A stretch of DNA of 44,955 bases. It comes from Haplosporangium gracile (taxonomy: Eukaryota > Mortierellomycota > Mortierellomycetes > Mortierellales > Mortierellaceae). Below the pieces are notes generated by a model. That model saw nothing but the letters and a program-made list of their open reading frames with translations, made no database searches and was not told the DNA's origin. The stretch lies in NCBI GenBank assembly GCA_015499985.1, contig JAAAUF010000246.1, positions 1 through 44,955 on the forward strand. Reading direction: 5' to 3'. Shown here piece by piece: positions 32,782-44,553 of this stretch. How positions within the stretch are numbered: the stretch's first letter is position 1; every line of letters starts with the position of its first letter. Made by a program: the position numbers and the translations under genes.

Positions 32782-35117
32782 ATGGCCGCTCAAGTGCACC
32801 ATCCACATCACCGCAATGTGATTGTAATCCCGCGAGATATCTACCAAAAGTGTACAGAAGACTATGTCATGTCCCGGACACGCATGGTCGCCAGAGCAGC
32901 TACCACTCGCGTTCACAATGCCTCCTCACAACGTCTCTGGAACGCCTCCGCTGCACAAAACCGTCAAGACTCGACAATGACCAAGACCAAGGGTCGCCAC
33001 TATCCTACCCGTGAACAGCCTGCCGCCTCCACCCGGCCGACCAACACCGACCTCGTTGCTGCTCCTTCCTCCTCCTCCTCTACCCATTCGACCTGCATGT
33101 CACACGTCTCATCCCCCTCGCTCTGCTCGTCCCTCTCGTCGTCGTCCTATTCTTCCTCGTCCTCTTCCTATTCTTCTTATTCATCCTCTACGTCCGCCCT
33201 CGAGAACACCACACCTTCCGTATGTACACCTGCCCTAGATGGCAACAACAAATACGGCCACGGTCAAGGCGCTGGCGCCCTTCCTCATTCGGTCACTATT
33301 GGCGGACACATTACGACGACCCACCTTCGAAACCTTGCTCTTCTCCCTCCCAAGAAGCGGAAACTCTCCGCAGTTATTACCACCAACAACCACTGCAATG
33401 ATGTCGCACATGCCACTGCCGCCAAGGACAGGAACGACGAGGCGTTATTGCCCAGTGCCAAGCGATACCGAGAAGATCCCCCCTCTTCGCGCATCTTCCC
33501 AAGCAACATTACAAATATGGCCCGGAATGCTATGCCGCCACGGGAAGTCATTGTCATTTCCTCTGACATCTCCACTGACGAGGAAGAAGAGAAGGATACC
33601 AACAGCCATGCCGCAGTGACCAAGCCTGCAGCCGTCGACCTCCATACCACAACCACCGCCGCCGCAACGGTCGCCGATCCTTCGCACAAATACGACCTCG
33701 AGCCAGCTTATCGACGGATAGTCGATTCGATCTTCCCTCAGTTTGAAGAACATCACAAGGCGACTCTGGAGCGAGCCTTTGCGACGAGCAGAGTCCTGCG
33801 TGAGAACTATATTGTCAAACGGTACCTCGGCAGTGGAGCCAGTGGGTTTGTTTTGGCCGCCAAACGGGCCTTTGACGGACGGGAGGTATGTATTTTAGTA
33901 GAATTCATTCGCTCTCGCAAAGGGACAAACGAAAAGGAGACAACAAAATATCATGCCATGTTCATGGCTTGTACATTTTGAAGCATGTATGTACCACCTG
34001 AAAGGCTCTCTATTTGTTGACCTTGTGCAATTGCCAACTCTACCTTTCTTTCTCTGTGATTTGCAATAGGTCGCGATAAAGGTGATCCCTCACACTGGGG
34101 ACCATGTGGAGCAAAAGGTGCAGCGGGAGCTGAGCATCCTTCTCAAGATCAAGGAGCACGAAAACATCCTCGCCTTCTTGGAGCATTTCACGTCTTCCCT
34201 CTACGGCGACATTGACCCCGAGGACCAGTCGAACAAGGACATCTCATACATTGTCACCGAGATGGCCGGCTTTTCCCTCTTTGACTTTATTGAGCTTCAC
34301 AAGCCCGACCAGGACGAAGATACGTCAACGAGAGCCAAGAACATCCAGGACGTGCCCCGCCGGTTATTAGAGTCTCTACCGCCCTCAATTTACGGATCTG
34401 CAATCCAGGAGGATGCGCTCCGTTCCATTTTCACCCAGCTCGCACTTGCGCTTCACTCACTCCACTCACAGTCGATCGTCCATGGCGACATCAAGGACGA
34501 GAATGCGCTCATTAGTCTGGATCGAGCCACCGGTACCTACCGCGCTAAGCTCTGCGATTTCGGACACTCCAAGTACCTGCAGCCTGGCAGCTCTCCCTGT
34601 TTCTCCTTCTACGGAACCACGATACTAGCGCCTCCAGAGATGGACTCAAATGTCGCTGCACGGCAGAAGAGTAAGGAGGCCAACAGTCGTCGCGCTGCCG
34701 CTGGTGGATCTTCGCAGATTAACCAGACGCCGACCTGGGACTTATTTTATGGATACGAAGCTGACGTATGGGCTTTGGGGTTGACGCTGTATACAATGAT
34801 CCATGGCGATTTGCCCAAGGAGTTGTATGAGACTGACAAGAAGCGTCTCGCCGCCTATAAGCGCAAGCGTGCCTCGCACCGCATGTTTCCCTTTACTATC
34901 CAGGACAACATCGACCCTGGTAAGTGTCTTCTTCTTTTTCTTGCCTGTTGTCTCTTATTCTCATGCGTTGTTATTAACTTTTTTTCCTTGTTTGATATGC
35001 ATAATCCAAATAGACCTGAAAGATTTGTTGAAGCACATGCTTGCGGTCGATCCCGCAAGACGACTATCGATGAGTGAGGTTGTCAACCACCCGTGGATGG
35101 TCAAGACCTCCTGCTAA
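32782..35117 (+). CDS. Serine/threonine protein kinase with HGD catalytic loop
   Basis: Exons 32782-33885, 34070-34919 and 35014-35117 give 685 residues. The N-terminal half (about 340 residues) is disordered: a Ser-rich block, a basic nuclear-localisation-like PPKKRKL at about residue 189, and EVIVISSDISTDEEEE, a good match to a SUMO-interacting motif with an acidic flank. The kinase domain has the glycine loop LGSGASGFVLAA, VAIKVI with K372, the alpha-C glutamate in QRELSILLKI, HGDIKDEN (506-513), CDFGHSK (D531), APPEM, ADVWALGLTLY and the terminal DPARRLSMSEVVNHPW. The Arg of the usual HRD is Gly; the Asp, Lys and Asn needed for catalysis remain, so it is probably active but of non-RD type. 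Introns (184 and 94 nt) start GTATGT and GTAAGT. The domain is CAMK/Snf1-like in flavour; no closer family is assigned. Confidence 0.85.
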
Positions 35118-36133
35118 AAACATACGAGACACGCCCTGTCCTCTCTTCTCTGCTCGTCTTTCTTCTGATACCACATTTTTCTTTGTTCTGTCTTTTTCTT
35201 TCTACTTCCTCGGTCATCTGGCTGCTGTTGACATGCTGGCATTTTAATCTAGAGGCTCAATTGACCTGTGCCGCCACTCCCTACTCTTTCTTTTGCTGTT
35301 ATCTGTGCCTTGCTCATCTGTAATGCTCTTTTTTTTTTTTTTTTTATACATGTCTGTTCGCTTTCCCTCCCCCTTTTTGCTTCTGCACGATCATTGTCCA
35401 CGATACCTTCTTCGTCGTCTTATCCCTTCTCTCCCTCGATTTTCCCGCTACCCCATTCCCTTGGTACTATCTTGTACACTTTCCCTTGTCCTTTCTTTCC
35501 TTTTTCACCATAACACCTCAGTCCCAATCCTAGTCCCAGTCCCAGTCCATCTGCAATAGCCAGTACCAATTACGTTCACAAAGTCCTTCCTTCCTTTCTC
35601 AAAACGATGAAAACAAAATAATAAATATTGTTGCGATGTCTTTCTTTCCTTTCCTCTTTACTGCTGAACTATGCTTCTATGACGATGAGGATATGTGTTG
35701 AGTGCTCAATGACCTACTTCTTTCTGTACGTGTTTGACCTCCGTCCTTTTTTTTTTTCTGTGCTTGCGCGGTGCTCCTTTTCTACTGTCCTGACGATAGA
35801 CCCGAACTAAGAGGCAACCATACTTTCGTTTTCAGTGGCCAATTTGCAGTCACACACAGTTGGTCGCTGGTACTCTCGTGGGACCCTTTTTAATACGCAC
35901 TTTCTTTGTTGCACTCTCTCCTTTCATTCCACTTCACACTTGCTCTTTTCACACAAACCAAACAACAACTCATCACCAACACGACAAGCAGCTTTTATAG
36001 GAATCGGCTTGTCATCACTAGTGCAGCAACCAAGCTCACGTCCACTACAACAAACAACGAACACTGTGCGCGACTCCGCACTATCAGCGTTGGACCAAAG
36101 AAAGCAAAAGGCGGATATTTTTTTTACTTTACT
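35118..36133. other. Intergenic region, kinase to GH95 gene
   Basis: About 1 kb of mainly C/T-rich sequence with T runs (about 35330-35345 and 35749-35758). It should hold the kinase 3' end and the promoter of the GH95 gene. No gene is visible. Confidence 0.45.
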
Positions 36134-39100
36134 ATGGACCGACAACAGTCCACGTCGGGGTATCCACGGCGACAAAGACGATCTACGCTGCTGATACTCG
36201 TTGCTGTGGCTACTGCAATAACCCTTTTCACACCTTATTCTCAGAGGATTCTTTTCGTTCATGGTCAACGACAACAACAGCACCGACTGGCGGTTCAGGA
36301 CCCTTCCTCTTCCCCTACGCTTTTTTTTGACGACACAAGCATCACCACTACCAAGAATAACGCGTTCCTGCAGGAGCAAAACGACCAGGATCGTCGACGC
36401 CTTGAACTCCAATGCCAAGAGATCCTGTCCACCCCTCCCTTATCCTCGCCTTCACCAGAGCCACTCCTAGAACCCCCTCCCTTCTCGGCCTTGGCAGGCC
36501 CACCAGAGAACTCGACATGGCGATTATGGTACCGGAAATGGGCCAACCCCGCCAAGGAGAGTAGCAAGGAGATTGAGAAGGCTGGGTTTTTGTTGGGGAA
36601 TGGGCGGAGCCAGGTTTTAGTTGGCGGCGGGATCCATGTTGAGAGGATTCGTTTGAGTGAGGAGTCTTCTTGGTCTGGTGGGCCTGGTGTTGATCGAGTT
36701 GCTCATGCTCCTTCTGAGGGTGAGGATGGTGCCAACAAGAGCAGCGGCGACGAGGAGGAAGAGGAGAAGTACAGAGGTGGGAATGTGCCGGCAGAGGAAG
36801 CGTCACAGAAACAGGAAGCATTGGAGAAGGTGCGGTTGGCGGTAAAGGAGAAGGGGCGTGTAAGGCCCAAGGAAAAGATTGTAGAGTCGTTGAAGGGGGA
36901 TGAGCGCGGGTTTGGGAGCCAGGTTGCGTTTGGGGAGTTGCTGGTGGAGGAGGTGAAGAAGTTTGAGACTGTGCGGGAGTATCGACGGGAGTTGGATCTC
37001 GAGACGGGTGTTGCGACTGTCACTTTCTCTGTTGGCGATACGCAGTACAAACGGTATGTCTTTTCTCATCTCGCATCTCGTGTGGATTTGGGGGAGTGCC
37101 AATCAAAGGAAAAAGTGCATTGACATTATTTTTTAATTTCTGTGACAAATAATCAAATGGTGCAACCACTAAGCTGATGCTAACGATGTATATGGCAACA
37201 TGAAAATAGGGAGCACTTTTGCAGTTTTCCGGATGCAGTGTGTGTGATGCGACTCCAGACCTCGGAACCCAAGAGCATCAACATCAAGGTCTCACTCAAC
37301 TCTGCTCACGAGGAAACAGGAACCGTAGAATACACCAACCTCCACAACCGGCTCGGTATGCGTGCCAGTCTCAGATCAAACAACCTGACCACCGAGGCCA
37401 TGGTTACTGTCACCACTGAAGGAGCCACCGGAGTCTCGTTGGCCAACAACCGTCAAGTGGTTGCTTTGGGGTTCGATGCTATCACGCTGTATTATACCAT
37501 GGGGACAGGATGGGCCCTGACGGGAGAGTACCCAAATTTCGAGGACAAGGACCCTCACGATCGGCTGACGAGTGTTATGGATAAGGCGGTTGGTGGGCTT
37601 TATGGGGATCAGTACTTGAAGCATGCTCAGGACCATCAGACGCTGTTTCAGGGGTTCCGGTTGGATCTGGGACAGTCTGAGAATAAGTTACCGACGGATG
37701 AGTTGCTCAAGGCGAGCAAGAGGGGTGATGCGGGAGAGGAAGGGACGTACTTGGACGCGCTTATGGTTCAGTATGCGCGGTACCTTCTTATTGTGTCTTC
37801 CAGACCTGGGTCTTTGCCGTTGAGTGGGCGTAGTCTGTGGTCCCAGGATCAAAACACCGGTCTGGATGACCCCAGGTAACGATTCACTTTTGCACACAAT
37901 ATGTCAACAAGATCAAGCGAACCCTTCTAATTATTTGCGCGCTTTTTTTATAATAGTTTTGGATACAAGATGGATATCGATTTACAGATGAATTATTGGC
38001 TGGCCGAGAGTACAGGGTTGGGCGAGACTGTGACCCCATTGATCGACTACATGGAGAACCTGCTTGTCCCGCGCGGTCAGGACACTGCGAGTCTGTACTA
38101 CGGAGCCCGTGGATGGTTAACCCACCCCTACTCCAACATCTGGGCACACACCGGAGCGACAGCTCAGGACCAGACATTCTACCTCCCAACAACAGCAGCC
38201 TGGTTGTGTCAGCATGCATGGGACCGGTACCTCTACAGCCAAGACTACTACTTTTTGAGAGACCATGCCTACAAGCTGATGAAGGGCGCAGCTCAGTTCT
38301 GGGTGGATACGCTTGTGAGGTTCCAGCGGGACGAGGAAGAAGGCGGGGGACCGTTGATGGTGTCGCCTTCGTTTGCGCCGGGTCATGGAGGGGTGACGGA
38401 GGGAACGGCGATGGATCAGCAGTTGGTGTGGCAGTTGTTGAATAATACATTGGAGGCGATTGTAGTTGTTGGGGAGAGGGATCGGGTATTTGTTCAGAAT
38501 CTGACGAGTGCCTTGGAGGCAGTCGCGCCTGGGTTAAAGATTGGCAGTTGGGGCCAGTTGCAGGAGTGGGGTTTGGATATGGATGATCCGAATGAGAGGC
38601 ATCCCCATTTGGGGTACTTGTGGGCCGTGTATCCGGGTAACCAAATCTTCTTCAGAAACTCTTCTTCGTCGTCGAATGAGGGTAAGGGTGAGGATGAAGA
38701 TGAGAAAGAGCCTACGAGGGAGGAATTGTTAGAGGCTGCAAGAGAGTCTCTTATCCATCGTGGGATGGGTGATCGACCCGGTGGGGACTTTGGATGGGCC
38801 AAGTCCTGGAGGGCAGCTGTTTGGGCGCGTCTTGGGGATGGTAGATTGTCGTATAGGGCTGTCGAGATGTTCAAGCAGGACCACATCTTTGAACACCCAA
38901 ACCTACTGGATTTCAAAGACGGACTCTCAGGCCTGCTGGGAGTAGGTGCGGCGATGGTGGAGATGGTGATCCAGAGTCACGCTCCTGGGTTTGTTGATAT
39001 CTTGACAGTTGCCGATCTACCAGATCAGTGGCTCCAGAGGGGCGGATCTGTGGAAGGATTCCGGACACGGGAGGGGCATGTGGTGTCGAGTCGATGGGAG

Positions 39101-39325
39101 GCAGGTGGAATTGTAAGGCAGGTGCAGGTGTTTGCAAATCTGAAGGCTGGGTCTTTGAGGGTCAAGATTGGAAGTCTGGGTGGGGAGGATCGGACGCCCT
39201 CGGCGAAGGTCAGGGTTTCATTGAAGGGGTCGACGAAGGTAGTTGAATATTCTCGGGAGGAGGATGTTGTTGTACTTGCGGCGGTTGTTAAAGGGCAGAC
39301 TTATGTTATCGACATTGACGATTGA
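36134..39325 (+). CDS. Membrane-anchored glycoside hydrolase family 95-like protein
   Basis: Exons 36134-37053, 37210-37875 and 37957-39325 give 984 residues. GH95 enzymes are mainly inverting alpha-1,2-L-fucosidases. A basic N terminus (RRQRR) followed by STLLILVAVATAITLF at about residues 17-32 suggests a type II membrane anchor or signal-anchor. Family landmarks follow in order: AGFLLGNGRSQVLVGGG, SEESSWSGGP, RYLLIVSSRPGSLP, a QMNYWLAES block, YGARGWLTHPYSNIW, PHLGYLWAVYPGNQIF, FGWAKSWRAAVWARLGDG and a final VEMVIQSH plus beta-rich tail. It is longer than the roughly 750-800 residues usual for the family because of the N-terminal extension and an acidic Glu-rich insertion. The catalytic regions are unusual: the expected NIN reads DID (residues 535-537), and the expected SPEHG general-acid loop reads APGHG (Gly at 671). 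Activity is therefore doubtful or altered. Confidence 0.82.
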
Positions 39326-39892
39326 CCTAGTGGAATAAACTTGACTTGAATCGAAGTGGTTAGTGTGGAGACACGCGATGGCCCCGTGTGTGGAGATGGT
39401 TTTCGATCGTCGCGTTGCCTTTGTATCGCGTTTTTTTTGTTCTTCCTTTTTTTTTTTTTCTCATGCGCGGACCTCCTATTTGTAACCCCCTGGGAAGATG
39501 AAGTAAGGCTTTTTTTTGCATTGTGGGCCGTACGAAGGAACAACGACGAAGGGTTGTACTGTACAGGGGCCGTCCTTCTCTCCCTCCACGTCACCCTCCT
39601 CCCCGAGCTTCATTTTTGAGCGGATTTAATCGCATGTGGGAGGAAGAAGTCAGTGGAGCGTGAGCGCGAGTGACTTTACCAAAAGAAAGAAAATTCAAAG
39701 GTGGGGTTCTTTTTTTTTTTTTTTTTTTAGGAAGAAAGAAAGTGATCGCGCGCCTTTTTGTTTCTTTCACATCTCCTTCTCTGCCCTGCACCCTCCTTTA
39801 TCCCCACATTCATCCCCTTTTCCCACACTCGACTCTTTCACTCATCACACCTCTACGTACACTCAGTGAGCACAAGGCACGAAATACGAACC
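39326..39892. other. Intergenic region before the GW-rich pseudo-helicase gene
   Basis: 567 bp with no gene, T runs at about 39430-39460 and 39711-39728, and a C/T-rich leader from about 39770 to the ATG. It is probably the promoter and 5' leader of the downstream gene. Confidence 0.45.
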
Positions 39893-42800
39893 ATGAGCGA
39901 CTTGACAGCTTTCGTACCTTCCGCCGTACCTTCAGCCGCAGCCGCAGCTTCTCCAGCTGGTGCTTCTTCAGGCACACCACCACCTTCCCAACCTCAGCCA
40001 GCACCTTCCAAGAAACAAGATCATCCCATCAACACACTCGACTCCTCCTCTGCATCACCCAAAAAGTCATTCTCCAATAACAGCAAGCCTCGGGAACCCA
40101 AGAGTACAACAAATGCCAATTCAGGATCCCCTCTACCAGGGTCGCCCAAATCAGGACGATCCAACAACAAGAAGAGCAATAACACCGCGGGGGTAGGGGC
40201 ATCGCGTGGTCAAGAGAATGGTCCTCGATCGACTGGTACTAGTGCCGGGGGTGGAGAGGTGCACGGTAGCAACAGCAACGGCAACGGTGGCGGTGTTGGA
40301 TTGGGCGTGTTATCCCCTGCTGGAGGAAGTAGTAGCAGCAATAACAACAGCAATCACAAGGGCGCAGTAGCAGGAGATAACAAAGAGAGACAGCAGCAGC
40401 AGCAGCAACACGCTTCCTTTTCTTCTCACTCTCGACCTGATAGCCATCAGAAGGGAGGAGGAGGAAGCAGATGGGAAAATAGTGGACAAGGCAACAATAA
40501 CGGCACACCGAACAACCAACATCAACATCGATCAGAAAACAATACCAATGGATCTGCGTCGACCTCGGAGGCTAGGTTCGCCAACTCGAGACCAAGCGGA
40601 CCCCACAGCGGCGGAGTCTATCGAGGACATAGCGGTGGAGGGGAGGATGAGTTTGGCAGAGGTCGTAAGTTTGAGAAGCGTGTGCCACGTTCCCATCAGC
40701 CTTCATCAACGATAGAACAACAACAGCCTTCGGGAGGATCAACGACGTTGGAGTCGCATGGAGTCAGGGAAACCAAGAAGACACAGCAGCAGCATACTAC
40801 TCGGTCTCCGCGTTCGCCTCGATCGCCTCGACGCGGATTTGGCGAGAGAGGTAGTGCTTCCACCGTTTCTGTCGCTGCCCCAGCTGCTGGACAGGTCAAT
40901 AACGGAGCTCCAACGACGACAACGCCAACGACTGGTGAGGGTCATGGAGAGAAGAAGGATGAGGCGGTCGACGCTGGCTCGACAGGAACAGGACCCGCCA
41001 AGAAGCGTAAGGCAGGGAGGAAGAACAAAAAGAAGGACGATGATGAAGGGTCCGTTGTTTCACTCAGTTCGACCAAGGAGGATGGCGGCGACAGTAGCTT
41101 GGATGCACGAGAGTCGTCTGGCAACACAAACAACAATAAGGACCATGCACGGAAGCAACAACAGCAGCAGCAACAGCACTTTGGGTCCGAGGATTCTTTA
41201 GCAACGCCATCAGCATCAGCGAAGGAGGATTCTCAGCAGTCGGGCTCAAATCCTTCAGCTTGGGTCCCAAAATCCAAAACCAACCATCCCCAGCACCACT
41301 CTACGTCTGAAGGTACTTCGTCCTCCAACACTTCTCGCCCTCTATTCAAGAACAATGGTCCTCGCACCCATAGCAACAACAGCAGCTACAACAGGAACGA
41401 CTCCTCCAACTCATCCTCGTACGCCTCTAAGAACAGTTATCTTGGACACCGGAATGGTCCTGACGGACGACGCCCTCATCACTCTGACCGTGGATTGCGG
41501 GAGACGACGGATTCGAATGACTGGAACTCTGGAAAACCAAGGTCAACAGCGGGCAATAACAATCACGGCCCTGGTGGTGCAACTCACAAGGGTGTCTCGC
41601 GGAATCAGAACAGGTGGGAAGATTCACCGGCTTCGATTTCCAAAGGAGGGGGAGAGGGAGAGACGCCCAACTGGATTGATGCTCCTTCGACGGCTGGTCA
41701 CAAGGATGCCTCGCAGGCCCAGGATGAACGAGGTGAAGTGTCAGCTCAATCCCAGAGCACCGATTGGGGATCTGCGCCTGCCGCCAGCGCTGCTGCTACG
41801 ACTGCCTCGGCTCAGGGCGGAGGATGGGGCAAGGCATCAGAGAAGAACGATACCTGGAGTCATACTGCCGTCAAGAATGAAAGATGGGACAATGGCCCTT
41901 CTGCAAAGAACGAAGGGTGGAACAGCAACAAGTCGTCGGCAAAGGGCCAGGGCAGAGGACGAACGGATGCTCTGGCTTTAAGTCAACCCAGCAAACGGAG
42001 TGATCCGCCTGCTATAGCCGCGGCGACCACCACGCAGGTAGGAGGCCGGGACCAGGCATCCACCACTCAGGACAAACGACGAAATGAGACTTCAGCAAAG
42101 GTTCAGACCGGAGGAATGGGAGATGCTCCTGCAGCAGATCCAGCTTTAGGATGGGGTGAAGCACCATCTACAATGACTTCAGGCGATGGATGGAGTGTCG
42201 GCCAGCCAGCGAGCACGACCGCCAAGTGGGGTGAGTCTGTGCCATGGGAGACAAACGATACTTCTGCACCCGCCAAGACGTCAGGATGGGGCGATGCACC
42301 ACAAGACGCTCCCCGAAAGCAAGAGTCGACTTTTACCAGCAGTGGCGACGAAGATCAAAAGCGGGCAGGGGCCGGTCGGGGCAAGCCATTAGGTGCATCA
42401 GAAGCAAGGTTCGCCAACTCTCAGCAGGGCCATCAGCGTGGTAGTGGTGGCGGATCCTTCCAAGACGGTCGGAGTGAACGGAGATTCCAAGACGCTGACT
42501 CTTCTCGACGGGCACAGTCGCCAAACTCGCAATCACAGTCACCCAAGGATGCACGGTCGTCACTAGATACCAGGAACGCTCGTTTGGGGGTTCAGCGTGG
42601 TCCCCGCCCTCATGAGGATAACAGGTTCGAGCAGCGCGGTGAGGCATCTGAGAAACCTGCAGGAGCATTTTCTCAGGACTCGAGCAACAAGGATGCCGTT
42701 ACTTCGGGATTAAGTGCAGGTGGACCAGGAGACGCCAGGCAGGATTCACGTGCTGGCGGAGCTGCAGCTCGCCCAGGTCAGAGAAACGGTGGTCCTTCAA

Positions 42801-44553
42801 ACCAGTATGGACAAAGGGATCAGCCAAACGAGTTCTTCCAGCGCAAGTCCTCCACGAACAAGGGTAACTTTGACAAATTAGGACCTGGACGTACCAATGC
42901 CAAGCTACAAAAAGAATATCGTGACAACCGTCAAGTAAGTTACTTTTAGCCATTTCAGCTTGGAAGTCTTGGGAGTTGGAAGTATCAGAGCACTTTGGTC
43001 ATCGGAGATATTAACGCGCCTTGTTTTTATGTGTTGTCGTTAAAGACGCCGATGTTTTCAAACTCTTTGGAATGCCAGATGACCTGGGAGGAGATGGAAC
43101 TGAGGCCCGAGGTCCTCGGCAAGATCGCCAAAGCTGGGTATGTACCAAGGCATGACAAATGACTATATGCTTTATTCAAGGCTTGCTACCTGTCAAACTT
43201 AAAACTAACAAACTTATTTTTCTCTCTGAAATGTAGGCTGGAGAAGCCGTCGAATATTCAAAAGCTGGTGATAAAGCCGTTCAAGGAGGGCAAGGACGTG
43301 ATTGCGCAGACACAGTCGCAAAAGGATCGCACCAATACGCTGGCGATTGCACTTTTGGAAAAACTGTCGTCCAACGCTCATACGCACAAGTACCCACAAG
43401 CGGTGGTGATCTGCTCGGACGGAATCAACCCACAGCGTGTCAATGAGGACTTTCAGGACTGGTTTGAGGGTGTCTCGGGACTCGGCTCACTCTACCTCAC
43501 CAATGAGGATCTCAGTTCTGAAGAGTCCGTTTTATCGGACCAGGAGCAGGCAAAGCAGGTTGTTGTGACGACACTTGGCCCCCTGATGGAGGTACTGAGA
43601 AAAGAGCTGGTGGATATGAAGTTTGTGGAGACTGTCGTGATTTCGATGCGCGCGGATGAGCTGGTGAACTTTGACGCGTTCAAGCAGTTTTGGGCAATGT
43701 TACCTCGGGAAGCACAAGTGGTATTGATGACGGGCCGTATCCAGCCTCAGATCCAGTTGATCAAGACACAGAACTTTAGGAACAACACGGCTGTCCGGAG
43801 AGCGGATGAGTTGACAATGCAGTGGAGTGAGCATTACTTTGTCGACATTCCTCGACAGACAGCACCAACAGTAGCGAATGGCGATGGTGGTGGCAGTGAG
43901 AATGCAGAGGAACCCAAGGATCACAAGTGGGAGGTGCTGATGCAGATCTTGAGCAAGAACCCCGAAATTTCGCACATTGTTATCCTCACGCAGTCGCAGA
44001 GTCTGACTCAAGCATTAACCGTCAAGTTGGGGCAGCAGAATCTTCCTGTTCTTTCTGTCGTAAGTTTCATGTCTGTTCTGTCGTCTTGCAATGGTTTTCT
44101 CCGCATGATTGAATGAGTGCTTACATTTCAACTTTTTTAATTGATAGTGGAGTATGGCGGATAAGACGGAGGTGGCGAGGCAGTTCAACCAGCCTGAGCG
44201 ATGTATTCTTGTGTCCGAGTCGTTGTTGATGGACAGTTTGGATCTGGACCATTCGTCGCTTGTGATCAACTATGAGATGCCGAAGCGGGCGTCGCATTAC
44301 ATTTCGTCGTTTGGACCGTTTGGTCGGTCTGGATTGAGGACTATGATGATCAACTTTTGCGTCAAGGAGGATCCATCTCAGTTGCTGTCGCTGGAGAGCA
44401 TAGAGGCCATGTACGATATCAAAATCCGCGAAATGCAGGTACCGTATTCTTTGTTTCCTTCTTTTGTTGATCATGTATTGTTCTTCAGAATTGATGTATA
44501 ATTTTGCTAACCCCTCCTTGTTTCGTTATTTTACTTTCCTTTAGCTCGAGTAG
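39893..44553 (+). CDS. GW/WG-rich disordered protein fused to a degenerate eIF4A-like DEAD-box module
   Basis: Exons 39893-42934, 43046-43137, 43237-44059, 44148-44438 and 44545-44553 give 1,418 residues. Residues 1-1014 (one exon) are disordered: Ala/Ser/Pro, then Asn/Gly/Gln-rich, RSPRSPRSPRR, Lys-rich clusters, two EARFANS boxes and more than a dozen spaced Trp (about 457-800), many as WG or GW (STDWGSAP, GGGWGKAS, LGWGEAPS, AKWGESVP, SGWGDAPQ). Residues 1015-1418 follow eIF4A along its length, from TWEEMELRPEVL to SSLVINYEMPKRASHYI and YDIKIREMQLE. Every catalytic motif is lost: Walker A GTGKT reads QKDRT (1073-1077), DEAD reads MRAD (1182-1185), SAT reads TGR (1210-1212), and the motif V ARGID and motif VI HRIGRGGR regions read MDSLD and SSFGPFGR. 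The Q-motif glutamine (Q1053) is kept. Introns are 88-111 nt. It is probably a non-catalytic scaffold in translation or RNA silencing. Confidence 0.85.
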
